NCBI GenBank assembly: GCA_009772925.1
Contig: WOUQ01000004.1
Span: 144,592-208,591 of the forward strand
Source: a bacterium
GTDB taxonomy: Bacteria > Pseudomonadota > Gammaproteobacteria > Burkholderiales > Thiobacillaceae
Direction: 5' to 3'
Length of the DNA stretch: 64,000 nucleotides
A program made the translations under genes and the position numbers. Positions 1 to 10,369 of this stretch are shown here, one piece after another (positions within the stretch are counted from its first letter, which is position 1; the number at the start of each line of letters is the position of its first letter). The notes beneath the pieces were generated by a model. That model saw nothing but the letters and a program-made list of their open reading frames with translations. It did no database searches and was not told where the DNA came from.

Positions 1-1422
1 CCCGCCGGCACGGACTGGTTCGAGGTGCCGGACGCCGAGGCCGCCCGCGCCGCCCTGGCGCGCAAGGACAAGAAGCCCGGCGAGCTGTCGAAGTCCCCCT
101 TGATCCTGGAACTGCCCGGCGGCTGCCTGTCGGTCTGGTTGCGCGTGGACGAGGCAAAGCCAGTCTTCGACCGCCATGCCGCCCTGCGCCAGGCCCTGAA
201 ATCCTTGCTGGACGAGCACCCCGCTGAACTCCATGTCGCCCTCTACGGCGCGGAGGATTTCCGCGTCCGCGCCGCCGGTGAGGCCGCCTACGTGGTCTGG
301 CTGAACGGCGCGCGCCTGCCCGCCTGGAAGAGCGAGAAGGCCCCGGCGGCCCTGGAGCGTATGGTCCTGCACGGCGTCTGCGGCCTGGATCTGAAGCGGG
401 AGCAGGCGCTGGCCGAGGGCAACACCCTCTGCCGGCAGCTCACCCTGCTGCCTCCGAACCTGCTGACGCCGGCCACCTACCGGGAACGCATTCGTGTCCT
501 GGCGCAGGAGGCGGGTTGGGGCATCGAGGAATACGACGTGAAGCGTCTGAAGAAGCTCAAGGCCGGCGCTTTCCTGGCGGTGGCCCGGGGCAGCGGCCAC
601 GAGGACGCGGCCATCGTCAGACTGACATATGGCGGGAAGGGTCAAGGGGGAACCGCCCTGAAGGGCATAAAGGGGAAGGGCAAGAGCTTTGCCCTGGTCG
701 GCAAGGGCATCTGCTTCGACACCGGCGGGCACAACCTGAAGCCGGCGCGCTACATGCACAACATGCACGACGACATGAACGGTTCCGCCGTCGCCCTGGG
801 CATCCTGCTGGCGGCGACCCGGCTGCGGCTGCCGGTCAACCTGGAAGTGTGGCTGGCCATCGCCCAGAACCACCTGTCCCCCGAGGCCTACACCCAGAAC
901 GAGGTGGTGACCGCCCTCAACGGCACCACCATCGAGATCGTCCATACCGACGCCGAGGGCCGCATGGTCCTGGCGGATACCCTGGCCCTGGCGGCGAAGG
1001 AGAAACCGCAAGCCATCCTCGACTTCGCCACCCTCACCGGCAGCATGACCACGGCCTTGGGCGAGCGCATGAGCGGCGTCATCAGCAACCGCGACGAGCT
1101 GGCGACGCAGGCCGTGGCGGCGGGCCTGGCCTGCGGCGAGCGAGTGGTGGCCTTTCCCATGCCGGAGGACTACGACGAGGCCCTGGACTCCAGTGTCGCC
1201 GACGTCAAGCAATGCACTCTCGAAGGCGAGGCCGACCACATCCTCGCCGCCCGCTTCCTCAACCGTTTCGTCGGCGACACCCCCTGGCTGCACGTGGACC
1301 TGTCCGCCAGCCGCTGCAAGGGCGGGCTGGGCGCGGCGGCGTCGGACATCACCGGGTTTGGGGTGGGGCTGGGCCTGGAAATGTTGAACGCTCTCGCCTC
1401 GCCGCGCGCCGGACAGGGCTGA
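1..1422 (+). CDS. Leucyl aminopeptidase family (M17) metallopeptidase, 5' end cut by window edge
   Basis: Cytosolic di-zinc exopeptidase of the M17 family, which removes N-terminal residues from peptides. The frame is open to base 1, reading ...TDWFE before the GTG at 25, so the gene probably begins outside the window. Family signatures are present: VGKG and FDTGG near nt 700-730 (catalytic Lys and a metal Asp), DDMNGSA near 770, and TDAEGR near 946-963 (metal Asp/Glu and catalytic Arg). The glycine-rich C-terminus is typical. FDTGG is followed by HNLKP rather than the more common ISLKP, a variant of the PepA core. Family is certain; the exact member (PepA, PepB or another paralogue) cannot be settled. 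The next gene on the same strand starts 68 nt downstream. Confidence 0.9.
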   Translation, partial: PAGTDWFEVPDAEAARAALARKDKKPGELSKSPLILELPGGCLSVWLRVDEAKPVFDRHAALRQALKSLLDEHPAELHVALYGAEDFRVRAAGEAAYVVWLNGARLPAWKSEKAPAALERMVLHGVCGLDLKREQALAEGNTLCRQLTLLPPNLLTPATYRERIRVLAQEAGWGIEEYDVKRLKKLKAGAFLAVARGSGHEDAAIVRLTYGGKGQGGTALKGIKGKGKSFALVGKGICFDTGGHNLKPARYMHNMHDDMNGSAVALGILLAATRLRLPVNLEVWLAIAQNHLSPEAYTQNEVVTALNGTTIEIVHTDAEGRMVLADTLALAAKEKPQAILDFATLTGSMTTALGERMSGVISNRDELATQAVAAGLACGERVVAFPMPEDYDEALDSSVADVKQCTLEGEADHILAARFLNRFVGDTPWLHVDLSASRCKGGLGAAASDITGFGVGLGLEMLNALASPRAGQG

Positions 1423-1490
1423 GACATACCATGGCCGCGCCGCTCAGCAAGAAAATGATCAAACGCATGGCGGTCAGCGATTAAGACCTC

Positions 1491-2021
1491 GTGCGCGGGG
1501 AACTGCGCTCCGGCGACCTGCTGTTTTGTTCCGGTTCCTATCTGTTTTCAGGGCTGATCCAGCGCTTTACCGGGTCGGTCTGGAGCCATGTGGGCGTGGT
1601 CTATCGGGACGAGGCCCTGAAAAGGGTGTTCGTCCTGGAGAGCGAGACGGGTATCGGTGTTTGCCTCGTGCCTCTTTCCAAGTACCTGCGCGACTATCAC
1701 GGCCGCAATCGCCCGTACCGCGGCCAGATCGTGGTGGGCCGGATCACACCGGGCCTGGATGCGGAGCAGGTCCGCCAGGCGGTCAGCCATGGCATGGACC
1801 TGCTGACCAAACCCTACGACAACGCCGAGATCCTGCGCATCGCCATGCGCATCCTGTTCCGCGTCGGGCGCGGCGGTCGCGACCGGAAATACATCTGCTC
1901 GGAACTTGTCGAGGAATGCTTTCACAGCGCCGGCTTACTTTTCACCCGCCCCGACAACTACATCAGCCCGGACGAGATCTGGCGCAACGCCTGCGTCGAA
2001 CCCGGAGGCCGCATTCTCTGA
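1491..2021 (+). CDS. YiiX/NlpC-P60-like cysteine hydrolase
   Basis: Small papain-like hydrolase of the permuted NlpC/P60 (YiiX/YebB) type, predicted to act on amide or peptide bonds; substrate unknown. The family pattern is visible: GDLLF near residue 8, SHVGVV with His33 as candidate catalytic His, and YICSELV near residue 140 with the candidate nucleophile Cys. No signal peptide. A GTG at 1491 opens the intact frame. In the same frame a 17-residue ORF (1431-1484, ATG start, ends MAVSD) stops at TAA 1482-1484, directly before DLVRGEL. The original N-terminus may therefore have been cut by a nonsense change, with translation now starting at the GTG. The catalytic domain itself looks complete. 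Confidence 0.75.
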   Translation: MRGELRSGDLLFCSGSYLFSGLIQRFTGSVWSHVGVVYRDEALKRVFVLESETGIGVCLVPLSKYLRDYHGRNRPYRGQIVVGRITPGLDAEQVRQAVSHGMDLLTKPYDNAEILRIAMRILFRVGRGGRDRKYICSELVEECFHSAGLLFTRPDNYISPDEIWRNACVEPGGRIL

Positions 2022-2089
2022 GCGGCTGCCATCGGGCCGACGACCGCCTCTCATGCCATAATCTGCGCACCTGCGTTCCCCTGCACAAC

Positions 2090-3196
2090 ATGTCCGGCAA
2101 CACCCTCGGTCTCATTTTCAGCGTCACTTCCTTCGGCGAATCGCATGGGCCAGCCATCGGCTGCGTGGTGGACGGCTGCCCGTCCGGCCTTGCCCTGTGC
2201 GAGGCGGATATCCAGATCGACCTGGACCGGCGCAAGCCGGGCACCTCCCGGCACGTGACCCAGCGGCGCGAGTCGGACACGGTGGAGATCCTCTCCGGCG
2301 TGTTCGAGGGCCGCACCACCGGCACGCCCATCGCCTTGCTGATCCGCAACGAGGACCAGCGCAGCAAGGACTACGGCAACATTGCCAGCACCTTCCGGCC
2401 AGGCCACGCCGACTACACCTACAACCAGAAATACGGCTTCCGCGACTATCGCGGTGGCGGCCGTTCCTCGGCGCGGGAGACGGCGGTGCGGGTGGCAGCC
2501 GGGGCCGTCGCCAAGAAGTGGCTGCACGAGAAATTCGGCACCCTGATTCGCGGCTATCTGGCCCAGCTCGGCCCCATCGCGGTGCCCTTCAAGGCCTGGA
2601 GCGAACTGGCCGTGGAGGGCAACAGCTTCTTCGCTGCGGATGCTTCCTATCTGCCCCAGCTCGAAACCTACATGGACGAACTGCGCAAGGAAGGCAACTC
2701 AGTCGGCGCGCGCATCAACGTGGTCGCGGAGAACGTGCCCGTGGGCCTGGGCGAGCCGGTCTACGACCGCCTGGACGCCGACCTGGCGCATGCCCTCATG
2801 AGCATCAACGCGGTGAAGGGCGTGGAGATCGGCGACGGCTTCGCCTGCGTGGCCCAGAAGGGCACCGAGCACCGCGATGAACTGACTCCCGAGGGGTTCC
2901 TTTCCAACCACGCCGGCGGCATCCTGGGCGGCATTTCCAGCGGCCAGGACATCACCGCTTCCATCGCCATCAAGCCCACCTCCAGTATCCGTATCCCCGG
3001 CCGCAGCATCGACGTTGACGGCCAGCCCACCGAGGTGGTGACCCACGGCCGCCACGATCCCTGCGTCGGCATCCGCGCCACTCCCATCGCCGAGGCCATG
3101 CTGGCCATCGTACTCATGGATCACGCCCTGCGTCAGCGCGGCCAGAATGCCGACGCGCGCTGCCCCACCCCCGTCATTCCCGGTTCAACCCGCTAA
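2090..3196 (+). CDS. aroC: Chorismate synthase
   Basis: Converts 5-enolpyruvylshikimate-3-phosphate to chorismate, the last step of the shikimate pathway; requires reduced FMN. At 368 residues it has the normal family length. The N-terminus TFGESHG-like signature is present as [11 protein letters not shown] near residues 13-23, followed by the family blocks [25 protein letters not shown] (near residue 125) and the C-terminal [11 protein letters not shown]. The frame extends further upstream, but ATG 2090 begins the conserved MSGNTLG and is the natural start. It supplies chorismate for the trp genes further along this window, though it is not in the same operon. Confidence 0.97.
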   Translation: MSGNTLGLIFSVTSFGESHGPAIGCVVDGCPSGLALCEADIQIDLDRRKPGTSRHVTQRRESDTVEILSGVFEGRTTGTPIALLIRNEDQRSKDYGNIASTFRPGHADYTYNQKYGFRDYRGGGRSSARETAVRVAAGAVAKKWLHEKFGTLIRGYLAQLGPIAVPFKAWSELAVEGNSFFAADASYLPQLETYMDELRKEGNSVGARINVVAENVPVGLGEPVYDRLDADLAHALMSINAVKGVEIGDGFACVAQKGTEHRDELTPEGFLSNHAGGILGGISSGQDITASIAIKPTSSIRIPGRSIDVDGQPTEVVTHGRHDPCVGIRATPIAEAMLAIVLMDHALRQRGQNADARCPTPVIPGSTR

Positions 3197-3222
3197 GCCC
3201 GATCAAGCAAAGGAGCGAAAAA

Positions 3223-3462
3223 ATGATCGAAAGCCACGATCTCTTCCACGAGTTCCCCGAGCATGCCGAGACCATCCGCAAGCTCGTCCTGTCCAGCGAC
3301 CAGTTCGTCAAGATGATGCGGGACTACGACGACATCGACCACAAGATCCTGCGCATCGAGCAGCGGGTCGAGGCGGCCTCGGATCTGTACGAGGAGGAAC
3401 TCAAGAAGATACGCGTGAACCTCAAGGACAAGCTGTACCGCATGCTGGTGACGGCGAAGTAG
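3223..3462 (+). CDS. YdcH family (DUF465) small helical protein
   Basis: A 79-residue, highly charged, wholly alpha-helical protein of the DUF465/YdcH family. No molecular function is established; members are small cytosolic coiled-coil-like proteins. HDLFHEFPEH near the N-terminus and KDKLYRML near the C-terminus fit the family pattern. It has a good ribosome-binding site (AAGGAG 8-13 nt upstream of ATG 3223), lies 26 nt after aroC, and is followed at once by a strong terminator, so aroC and this gene probably share a transcript. Confidence 0.85.
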   Translation: MIESHDLFHEFPEHAETIRKLVLSSDQFVKMMRDYDDIDHKILRIEQRVEAASDLYEEELKKIRVNLKDKLYRMLVTAK

Positions 3463-3480
3463 GCGTGGCCACACCGCGAG

Positions 3481-3513
3481 CGGCCCGGAGACTCCCTCCG
3501 GGCCGTTTTGTTT
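3481..3513 (+). terminator. Rho-independent terminator after the YdcH-family gene
   Basis: A perfect 10-bp GC-rich stem (3481-3490 with 3496-3505), a 5-nt loop, then TTTTGTTT. It separates the aroC/YdcH transcript from the MFS gene that starts 11 nt later. Confidence 0.9.
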
Positions 3514-3523
3514 ACAGCGCCGC

Positions 3524-4684
3524 ATGTCCGCGATGAGCCCGGTTCCCTACTGGCGCCTGTCCGGCTTCTATTTCTTCTATTTCGCCTTCGTCGGCGCCAT
3601 GGCGCCGTTCTGGGGGCTGTACCTGCATTCCCTGGAGTTCAACGCCTTCCAGATCGGCGTGCTCATGTCCCTGCTCCAGGTCATGCGCATCTTCGCGCCC
3701 AACATCTGGGGCCACATCGCCGACCGCAGCGGGCGGCGCCTCGCCATCGTGCGCCTGGCGGCCATGGCTTCCCTGCTGACGTTCGTCGGCGTGTTCTGGG
3801 CCACCAGCTTCTGGCCGCTGTTCGTGGTGATGAGCCTGATCAGCTTCTTCTGGAGTGCCTCGCTGCCCCTGGTGGAGGCGACCACCCTGTCGCACCTGGG
3901 CGACAGGACCGACCGCTACGGCCGCATCCGGCTGTGGGGCTCCATCGGCTTCATCGTCGTGGTGGTGGGCCTGGGCTGGGCCCTCGACCATGCTTCCATC
4001 CGCCTGGTGCCCTGGGTGGTGCTGGGCCTGCTGGTCGGCATCGTGCTCACGTCCCGCCTGATTCCGGAGGCGGAGATCGCCCACCGGGAACACGTACACA
4101 TTCCCCTGGGCGAGGTGCTGCGCCGGCCCGAGGTGCTGGCCCTGTTGGCGGCTGCCATGCTGATGGCCGCGGCACACGGTCCGTATTACACCTTCTTCAC
4201 CATCCACCTGGTGGAAAGCGGCTATAGCAAGTCCGTGGCCGGCTGGTTGTGGGCGCTCGGGGTGGTGTGCGAAATCGGCATTTTCCTCATCATGCCGCGG
4301 GTGTTCGCCCGGGTGCGTGCGGAGACCGTACTACTGGCCACCCTGGTCATCGCCGCAGTCCGCTTCCTGTTGATCGGCTGGTACGCGGACAATCTGCCGG
4401 TGCTGTTGCTGGCGCAACTCATGCACGCCTTCACCTTCGGCGCCTACCACGCCTCCGCCCTGGCCCTGGTGCACCGTCATTTCACCGGCAAGAACCAGGC
4501 CCGCGGCCAGGCGCTCTACAACAGCCTGGCCTTCGGTGTCGGCGGGACGCTGGGCAGCCTGTATTCCGGAGCGGCCTGGGATGGCCTCGGTTCAGGCATG
4601 ACCTACAGCCTGGCGGCGGGCTTCGCGATCATCGCCGCCCTGGTTTTTGCCTGGAAGGGCAGGCCAGGACAGGGCACGGCCTGA
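3524..4684 (+). CDS. MFS transporter, HcaT/LacY-like (nucleoside:H+ symporter-like) group
   Basis: Inner-membrane secondary transporter of 386 residues with about 12 predicted hydrophobic segments. The cytoplasmic loop between helices 2 and 3 carries [10 protein letters not shown] near residue 65-75, an MFS signature, and [13 protein letters not shown] near 130 resembles the LacY/HcaT (3-phenylpropionate transporter) branch. Substrate cannot be assigned. ATG 3524 is used; ATG 3533 (MSPVPYW) is an equally possible start. It stands between a terminator and the leu operon, apparently as its own unit. Confidence 0.85.
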   Translation: MSAMSPVPYWRLSGFYFFYFAFVGAMAPFWGLYLHSLEFNAFQIGVLMSLLQVMRIFAPNIWGHIADRSGRRLAIVRLAAMASLLTFVGVFWATSFWPLFVVMSLISFFWSASLPLVEATTLSHLGDRTDRYGRIRLWGSIGFIVVVVGLGWALDHASIRLVPWVVLGLLVGIVLTSRLIPEAEIAHREHVHIPLGEVLRRPEVLALLAAAMLMAAAHGPYYTFFTIHLVESGYSKSVAGWLWALGVVCEIGIFLIMPRVFARVRAETVLLATLVIAAVRFLLIGWYADNLPVLLLAQLMHAFTFGAYHASALALVHRHFTGKNQARGQALYNSLAFGVGGTLGSLYSGAAWDGLGSGMTYSLAAGFAIIAALVFAWKGRPGQGTA

Positions 4685-4757
4685 GTCCGGCCTTCGGTCT
4701 CGGCCACGCGGGCGCTGTGTCATAATTCGCCACTTCCTTATATTGCCCGCTGAACGC

Positions 4758-6194
4758 ATGTCCGCCCGCACCCTTTTCGACAAGCTCTGGGACAGCCACG
4801 TCGTCCACGTGGAGCCCGATGGCACCGCGCTGCTCTACATCGACCGGCAACTGGTGCACGAAGTCACCAGCCCGCAGGCCTTCGAGGGCATGAAGATGAA
4901 CGGCCGCAAGCCCTGGCGCCTGGCCTCGCTGCTGGCGACGCCGGACCACAACATTCCCACCGCCGACCGCGACAAGGGTATCGCCGACCCCGTCTCCCGC
5001 ACCCAGGTGGAGACCCTGGACGCCAACTGCGCCGAATTCGGCATCACCGAGTTCGGCATGAACGATCCGCGCCAGGGCATCGTCCACGTCATCGGGCCGG
5101 AGCAGGGCTTCACCCAGCCCGGCATGACCATCGTCTGCGGCGACTCGCATACCAGCACCCACGGCGCTTTCGGCGCCCTGGCCTTCGGCATCGGCACCTC
5201 CGAGGTGGAGCATGTGCTGGCCACGCAGTGCCTGTGGCAGAAGAAGGCCAAGACCATGCAGGTGCGGGTGGAGGGCGAACTGAAGTTCGGCGTTACCGCC
5301 AAGGACATCGCCCTGGCGGTTATCGGCCGCATCGGCACCGCCGGCGGCACGGGCTACGCGGTGGAGTTCGCCGGCTCGGCCATCCGCGCCCTGTCCATGG
5401 AAGGCCGCATGACCCTGTGTAACATGGCCATCGAGGCGGGCGCCCGCGCCGGCATGGTGGCGGTGGACGAGAAGACCGTCGCATACATGCGCGGCCGTCC
5501 CTATGCGCCCAAGGGTGAGCAATTCGAACAGGCCGCCACCTACTGGCGCAGCCTGGTGTCCGACGCGGGCGCGGCCTTCGACGCGGTGTTGGAACTGGAC
5601 GCGGCCGGCATCAAACCCCAGGTCACCTGGGGCACTTCGCCGGAAATGGTGGTGCCCGTGGACGGCCGCGTGCCCGATCCGGCCCATGCGCCCAATGCTG
5701 TAAAGAAATCCGACTGGGAGCGCGCCCTGGCCTACATGGGCTTGTCCGCCAATACGCCCATCGACCAGATCAACGTGGACAAGGTCTTCATCGGTTCCTG
5801 CACCAATTCCCGCATCGAGGACCTGCGCGAGGCGGCCAAGGTGGCGAGCTGGGCCGTGGCGCAGAACCGCAAGGTGGCCGGCAACGTCAAACTGGCCATG
5901 GTGGTGCCCGGCTCCGGTCTGGTGAAGGCCCAGGCCGAGGCCGAGGGGCTGGACAAGCTGTTCACCGCCGCCGGTTTCGAGTGGCGCGATCCGGGCTGCT
6001 CGATGTGCCTGGCCATGAACGCCGATCGTCTGGAGCCCGGCGAACGCTGCGCCTCCACCTCGAACCGGAACTTCGAGGGCCGCCAGGGGCAGGGCGGCCG
6101 CACCCATCTGGTCAGTCCCGCCATGGCGGCGGCGGCGGCCGTGTTCGGACATTTCGTGGATATTCGAGTATTGGCAAATGAGGTGATGCAATGA
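4758..6194 (+). CDS. leuC: 3-isopropylmalate dehydratase large subunit
   Basis: With LeuD, isomerises 2-isopropylmalate to 3-isopropylmalate in leucine biosynthesis, using a [4Fe-4S] cluster. The three cluster cysteines are visible: FIGSCTN near residue 347 and PGCSMC near 414-417. 478 residues, normal for the aconitase-fold subunit. The frame extends upstream, but ATG 4758 begins the conserved [11 protein letters not shown]. The stop overlaps the start of a small lipoprotein gene by 4 nt (ATGA), giving translational coupling. CATAAT at 4721-4726 is a possible -10, weakly supported. Confidence 0.97.
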   Translation: MSARTLFDKLWDSHVVHVEPDGTALLYIDRQLVHEVTSPQAFEGMKMNGRKPWRLASLLATPDHNIPTADRDKGIADPVSRTQVETLDANCAEFGITEFGMNDPRQGIVHVIGPEQGFTQPGMTIVCGDSHTSTHGAFGALAFGIGTSEVEHVLATQCLWQKKAKTMQVRVEGELKFGVTAKDIALAVIGRIGTAGGTGYAVEFAGSAIRALSMEGRMTLCNMAIEAGARAGMVAVDEKTVAYMRGRPYAPKGEQFEQAATYWRSLVSDAGAAFDAVLELDAAGIKPQVTWGTSPEMVVPVDGRVPDPAHAPNAVKKSDWERALAYMGLSANTPIDQINVDKVFIGSCTNSRIEDLREAAKVASWAVAQNRKVAGNVKLAMVVPGSGLVKAQAEAEGLDKLFTAAGFEWRDPGCSMCLAMNADRLEPGERCASTSNRNFEGRQGQGGRTHLVSPAMAAAAAVFGHFVDIRVLANEVMQ

Positions 6195-6349
6195 CTCCGC
6201 AGAAAATCATCGGCTTGGTGGCCATCAAGGTCCTGGTGCTGGCGGCGGCGATCGGCGTGGTGTTCATGATGGTCGGCTGCAACACCGTGCGCGGCATCGG
6301 CGAGGACGTGGAGAAAGCCGGCGAGGCGATCCAGAGGTCCACGCGATGA
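6191..6349 (+). CDS. Entericidin-like small lipoprotein between leuC and leuD
   Basis: A 52-residue ORF: a lysine near the N-terminus, a hydrophobic stretch, then [22 protein letters not shown]. The Cys after VG is a plausible lipidation site, and GCNTxxGxGxDxxxxG is the hallmark of entericidin A/B lipoproteins (small membrane or outer-membrane lipoproteins linked in E. coli to a bacteriolytic toxin/antidote pair). The gene shares ATGA with leuC upstream (6191-6194) and with leuD downstream (6346-6349), so all three are likely translationally coupled. From memory, a small entericidin-type gene between leuC and leuD recurs in Betaproteobacteria; its role there is unknown. Confidence 0.8.
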   Translation: MTPQKIIGLVAIKVLVLAAAIGVVFMMVGCNTVRGIGEDVEKAGEAIQRSTR

Positions 6350-6984
6350 AGCCCTTCACCCGCCTCGACGGGCTGGTGGCGCCGCTGGACCGCGCCAACG
6401 TGGACACCGATGCCATCATCCCCAAGCAATTCCTGAAATCCATCAAGCGCAGCGGCTTCGGACCCTATGCCTTCGACGAATGGCGCTACCTGGACCATGG
6501 CGAGCCCGGCATGGATTGTTCTGCCCGCCCGCTGAATCCGGATTTCGTACTGAATCAGGCCCGCTACCAGGGTGCCTCCGTGCTGCTGGCGCGGGAGAAC
6601 TTCGGCTGCGGCTCGTCCCGGGAACACGCCCCATGGGCCCTGGAGGACTACGGTTTCCGCGCCATCATCGCCCCCAGCTTCGCCGATATATTCTTCAATA
6701 ATTGCTTCAAGAATGGGGTGCTTCCAATTGTTTTAAAAGCGGAAATAGTTGACAAACTGTTTCGGGAAACCGCCGATGCCGAGGGCTACAGGCTCACCGT
6801 GGACCTGGCCGCACAGACCGTGACCACCCCGTCCGGCGAAGCCTTCGCCTTCGACGTGGACCCGGAGCGCAAGCACCGCCTGTTGAACGGCCTGGACGAC
6901 ATCAGCCTGACCCTCAAGTTCACCGACCAGATCCAAGCCTACGAAGCCCGCCGCAAAGGCGAGGCACCCTGGCTGTTCGCCTGA
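6346..6984 (+). CDS. leuD: 3-isopropylmalate dehydratase small subunit
   Basis: The swivel-domain partner of LeuC in leucine biosynthesis. 212 residues, the normal length. Contains [12 protein letters not shown] near residue 23 and the substrate-binding [13 protein letters not shown] near residue 86, both diagnostic of the LeuD/aconitase C-terminal fold. The start overlaps the preceding lipoprotein gene by 4 nt; leuB follows after 11 nt with its own Shine-Dalgarno sequence (AAAGGAAG). Codons around 6720-6770 are locally richer in A/T than the surroundings. Confidence 0.97.
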   Translation: MKPFTRLDGLVAPLDRANVDTDAIIPKQFLKSIKRSGFGPYAFDEWRYLDHGEPGMDCSARPLNPDFVLNQARYQGASVLLARENFGCGSSREHAPWALEDYGFRAIIAPSFADIFFNNCFKNGVLPIVLKAEIVDKLFRETADAEGYRLTVDLAAQTVTTPSGEAFAFDVDPERKHRLLNGLDDISLTLKFTDQIQAYEARRKGEAPWLFA

Positions 6985-6995
6985 AAGGAAGTTGC

Positions 6996-8057
6996 ATGAA
7001 GATCGCTGTGCTGCCGGGTGACGGCATCGGAACGGAAATCGTCGCCCAGGCCATGAAGGTGCTGGACCTGCTCAAGCGCGACGGCATGAAGATCGAGACC
7101 GAGGAAGCCGCCATCGGCGGCGCCGGCTACGACACGGCGGGCGATCCGCTGCCCGAAGCCACCCTCAAGCTGGCCAAGGCTTCCGACGCGGTGCTGCTGG
7201 GCGCCGTCGGCGGTCCCCAGTACGACAAGCTGGACCGGCCCCTGCGCCCGGAGCGGGGCCTCTTGCGCATCCGCAAGGAACTCAACCTGTTCGCCAATCT
7301 GCGCCCGGCCCTGCTCTATCCGGAACTCGCTTCCGCTTCCACCCTGAAGCCGGAAGTGGTGGCCGGCCTGGACATCATGATCGTGCGGGAACTGACCGGC
7401 GACGTGTACTTTGGCCAGCCGCGCGGCATCGAGGTGCGGGACGGCCAGCGCTGGGGCTTCAACACCATGATCTATTCCGAGGCCGAGGTGCGCCGGGTGG
7501 CCCACGTGGCCTTCGGCATCGCCATGAAGCGCGGCAGGAAGCTGTGCTCGGTGGAAAAGGCCAACGTGCTGGAATGCTCCGAACTCTGGAAGGAAGTGGT
7601 GGCCGAGGTGGCCCGGGAGTATCCGGAGGTGGAACTCTCCACCATGTACGTGGACAACGCCGCCATGCAACTGGTGCGCAATCCCAAGCAGTTCGACGTC
7701 ATCGTCACCGGCAACATCTTCGGCGACATTCTTTCCGACGAGGCCTCCATGCTCTCCGGCTCCATCGGCATGTTGCCCTCCGCGTCCCTCGACGAGCACA
7801 ACAAGGGCATGTACGAGCCCATCCACGGCTCCGCCCCGGACATCGCCGGCAGGAACCTGGCCAATCCGCTGGCCACCATCCTGTCCGTGTCCATGATGTT
7901 CAAGTACACCTTCGGCGACCAGGCCACCGCCGACCGCATCGACAATGCGGTGAAGAAGGTCATCGCCCAGAGCTACTGCACCGGCGATATCTGGACCGAG
8001 GGCTGCAAGCGGGTGTCGTGCAGCGAGATGGGCGATGCCGTCGTCGCAGCGATGTAA
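6996..8057 (+). CDS. leuB: 3-isopropylmalate dehydrogenase
   Basis: NAD-dependent oxidative decarboxylation of 3-isopropylmalate to 2-oxoisocaproate. 353 residues. N-terminal [15 protein letters not shown] is the classic isocitrate/isopropylmalate dehydrogenase start. Substrate-binding arginines lie in [16 protein letters not shown] (near 85-98) and in [16 protein letters not shown] (near 130). The metal and cofactor motifs [16 protein letters not shown] and [17 protein letters not shown] follow. Last gene of the leuC-lipoprotein-leuD-leuB unit. A long inverted repeat follows its stop, and asd starts 121 nt downstream. Confidence 0.97.
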   Translation: MKIAVLPGDGIGTEIVAQAMKVLDLLKRDGMKIETEEAAIGGAGYDTAGDPLPEATLKLAKASDAVLLGAVGGPQYDKLDRPLRPERGLLRIRKELNLFANLRPALLYPELASASTLKPEVVAGLDIMIVRELTGDVYFGQPRGIEVRDGQRWGFNTMIYSEAEVRRVAHVAFGIAMKRGRKLCSVEKANVLECSELWKEVVAEVAREYPEVELSTMYVDNAAMQLVRNPKQFDVIVTGNIFGDILSDEASMLSGSIGMLPSASLDEHNKGMYEPIHGSAPDIAGRNLANPLATILSVSMMFKYTFGDQATADRIDNAVKKVIAQSYCTGDIWTEGCKRVSCSEMGDAVVAAM

Positions 8058-8072
8058 TTGATCTCGGGAAAT

Positions 8073-8158
8073 GGGAAAAGGGAAACGGGAAACGCAAGAT
8101 CAGAACCGTCCATGATTTGACGGTTTTCACGTTTCCCTTTTCACGTTTCCCTTTTCCC
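8073..8158. repeat. Long inverted repeat between leuB and asd
   Basis: A perfect 15-bp arm pair (8073-8087 with 8144-8158), a shorter inner arm pair (CGGGAAACG near 8086-8094 with CGTTTCCC near 8130-8137), and a 7-bp pair at the tip (AACCGTC 8104-8110 with GACGGTT 8119-8125). The arms are themselves internally repeated: the right one is two near-identical 14-nt purine/pyrimidine-strand units. The RNA could form one long hairpin. No T-tract follows, so it is not a classical terminator; attenuation, mRNA protection or a dispersed repeat are all possible. Confidence 0.8.
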
Positions 8159-8178
8159 GCCTTTCCAAGGAAAAGCAA

Positions 8179-9291
8179 ATGAAACGAGTTGGTCTGATCG
8201 GTTGGCGCGGCATGGTGGGCTCGGTGCTCATGGGCCGCATGAAGGAAGAACGGGATTTCGACCACATCGATCCGGTGTTCTTCACCACCTCCAACCCTGG
8301 CGGCAAGGGGCCGGACATCGGCAAGGACGTGCCGCCGCTGAAGGACGCCAACAGCGTCGACGAGCTGAAGGCGATGGACATCATCATCACCTGCCAGGGC
8401 GGCGACTACACCAAGGAGGTGTATCCGAAGCTGCGCGCCGCCGGCTGGAACGGCTACTGGATCGACGCCGCCTCCGCCCTGCGCATGCAGGATGAGGCCA
8501 TCATCATCCTCGATCCGGTGAACAAGCACGTCATTCAGGACGGCATCAAGAAGGGCGTGAAGACCTACGTGGGCGGCAACTGCACCGTGTCCCTCATGCT
8601 CATGGCCATCGGCGGTCTGTTCGACAAGGGGCTGGTGGAATGGATCGCCCCCCAGACCTACCAGGCGGCTTCCGGCGCCGGCGCCCGCAACATGCGCGAA
8701 CTGCTGCAACAGATGGGCGCGGTGAACGCCGAAGTGAAGCCGCTGCTGGACGACCCGGCTTCCGCCATCCTGGAGATCGACCGCAAGGTCACCGACTTCC
8801 TGCACTCCGAGCGTTATCCCCTGAATGCCTGGCCGGTGCCCCTGGCCGCCAGCCTGATTCCCTGGATCGACGTGCCACTCGAATCGGGTCAGTCCAAGGA
8901 AGAGTGGAAGGCCCAGGTCGAGGCCAACAAGATCCTCGGCCGTTCGCATAATCAAATTCCCATCGACGGCCTCTGCGTGCGCGTCGGCGCCATGCGCTGC
9001 CACTCCCAGGCGCTGACCATCAAGATGACCCAGGACGTGCCCCTGGACGAGATCCACGGCATCATCGCCGCGCACAACGCCTGGGTGAAGGTGGTGCCGA
9101 ACGACCGCCAGATCACCATGGAGCAGCTCACCCCCGCCGCTGTAACCGGCACCCTCACCGTTCCGGTGGGCCGCATGCGCAAGCTCAACATGGGCAAGGA
9201 CTACCTCTCCGCCTTTACTGTCGGCGACCAGCTCCTGTGGGGCGCCGCCGAGCCGCTGCGCCGCATGCTGCGCATCCTGCTGGAAGCCTGA
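8179..9291 (+). CDS. asd: Aspartate-semialdehyde dehydrogenase
   Basis: Reduces aspartyl-4-phosphate to aspartate-4-semialdehyde with NADPH, the branch point to lysine/diaminopimelate, methionine and threonine. 370 residues, the gram-negative E. coli-like form. N-terminal [13 protein letters not shown] is the NADP-binding loop; GGNCTVSLM near residue 134-137 carries the catalytic cysteine; a later [17 protein letters not shown] block holds the active-site His. AAGGAAAAG precedes ATG 8179. The next gene is a degenerate homologue. Confidence 0.97.
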   Translation: MKRVGLIGWRGMVGSVLMGRMKEERDFDHIDPVFFTTSNPGGKGPDIGKDVPPLKDANSVDELKAMDIIITCQGGDYTKEVYPKLRAAGWNGYWIDAASALRMQDEAIIILDPVNKHVIQDGIKKGVKTYVGGNCTVSLMLMAIGGLFDKGLVEWIAPQTYQAASGAGARNMRELLQQMGAVNAEVKPLLDDPASAILEIDRKVTDFLHSERYPLNAWPVPLAASLIPWIDVPLESGQSKEEWKAQVEANKILGRSHNQIPIDGLCVRVGAMRCHSQALTIKMTQDVPLDEIHGIIAAHNAWVKVVPNDRQITMEQLTPAAVTGTLTVPVGRMRKLNMGKDYLSAFTVGDQLLWGAAEPLRRMLRILLEA

Positions 9292-9328
9292 TTTGGCGGC
9301 CCGATCCACGTCCCGGCCGGAGGCCGGC

Positions 9329-10249
9329 GTGTCCGCTTTCGACCTTGCGGTACTCGGCGCCGATGATCCCCTCGGTACCGCCATCCTGCAGATTCTGGAG
9401 GAGCGGGAGGTGCCGATCGGGCGGCTGTATGCCCTCAGCGTGGGAGAGGCCGACAGCAGCGTGACCTTTGGTGGCCAGGAGTGGCCTTGCGAGCCGGCCG
9501 AGGGCTTCGATTTCGGCCGCGCCCAGGCGTTGCTGGTGGCCAGCCGCACGCCCGTCGCCGCGCGCTTGGTCGAGGCGGCGCGCGCCCGCTGTCCGGCCAT
9601 GCCGATCCGCACGGTCGACGATCTCGATCCTGCTCCCGCGGTGGCAGTGGGGCGAGTCCTCCGTACGCTCACCGCGCTCGGCGGTCCGCTGTCGGCGGAC
9701 GCCTTCGTCGCCTTGCCGGTGTCCTATGCGGGACAAGACGCGGTGGAGGAATTGGCCACCCAGTCGCGCGGCCTGTTCAACTTGGAAAGCCCGGATGCGG
9801 AGGTCTTTCCCCTGCGCATCGCGTTCAATCTGCTGCCGCACGATGCCGCCACCGGCCCACATGACTTCGCGGGTCGCCTGCGCGCCGCCTGTGCCCGGCT
9901 CGCTGGCGACGCGTCGGTGGAGTTCAGCGTGGCCTGGGCGCCGCTGTTTTTCGGCGCCGCGGCGCAACTGCATGTACGCGCCGACGCTGAGTTGGATGCC
10001 GATGCCCTGCGCGCGGCCTTGCGCCACAGGGATGATCTGGTCCTGATGGAGGCCGATCTGCCCGCTGCCACGCCCACTCCGGCGACCGACGCGCAGGGCA
10101 GCGAGGCCGTGTTTGTCGGCCGCATACGCGGTGATGCCGGTCGTTTTCGCTTCTGGCTGGTGTTCGACCCCTTGCAGATCGAAGCGGGGGCGCTGGTGTC
10201 CGCCGTGGAAAATTGGATTGATAAGCCCGCGTCTTCAATGCTAACGTGA
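9329..10249 (+). CDS. USG-1-like protein, non-catalytic Asd homologue
   Basis: A protein of about 306 residues with the Asd-like layout (N-terminal FDLAVLGADDPLGTAIL nucleotide-binding-like start, then a dimerisation-like domain). Where Asd has GGNCT, this sequence has no cysteine, so it should lack dehydrogenase activity; this matches the USG-1 family often found beside asd. Function is unknown. The frame opens at TTG 9293, 1 nt after the asd stop, but GTG 9329 has a GGAGG at about 9319-9323 and starts exactly at the conserved domain, so I prefer it. Likely co-transcribed with asd. Confidence 0.75.
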   Translation: MSAFDLAVLGADDPLGTAILQILEEREVPIGRLYALSVGEADSSVTFGGQEWPCEPAEGFDFGRAQALLVASRTPVAARLVEAARARCPAMPIRTVDDLDPAPAVAVGRVLRTLTALGGPLSADAFVALPVSYAGQDAVEELATQSRGLFNLESPDAEVFPLRIAFNLLPHDAATGPHDFAGRLRAACARLAGDASVEFSVAWAPLFFGAAAQLHVRADAELDADALRAALRHRDDLVLMEADLPAATPTPATDAQGSEAVFVGRIRGDAGRFRFWLVFDPLQIEAGALVSAVENWIDKPASSMLT

Positions 10250-10369
10250 GACGACATCAGGATATGCGCCTAACCTCATAACACATTTAAGGAATTAGGC
10301 CATCTTGCCGATAAGGGACGGAGACTTTGACGTATTCCTGGGCCAGATTCAGTCGATAAAGGCGATGAG

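Noticed and set aside
1526..2089. N-terminal extension of aroC in the same frame
   Set aside because: Overlaps the hydrolase gene and has no chorismate synthase similarity. The conserved start is at 2090.
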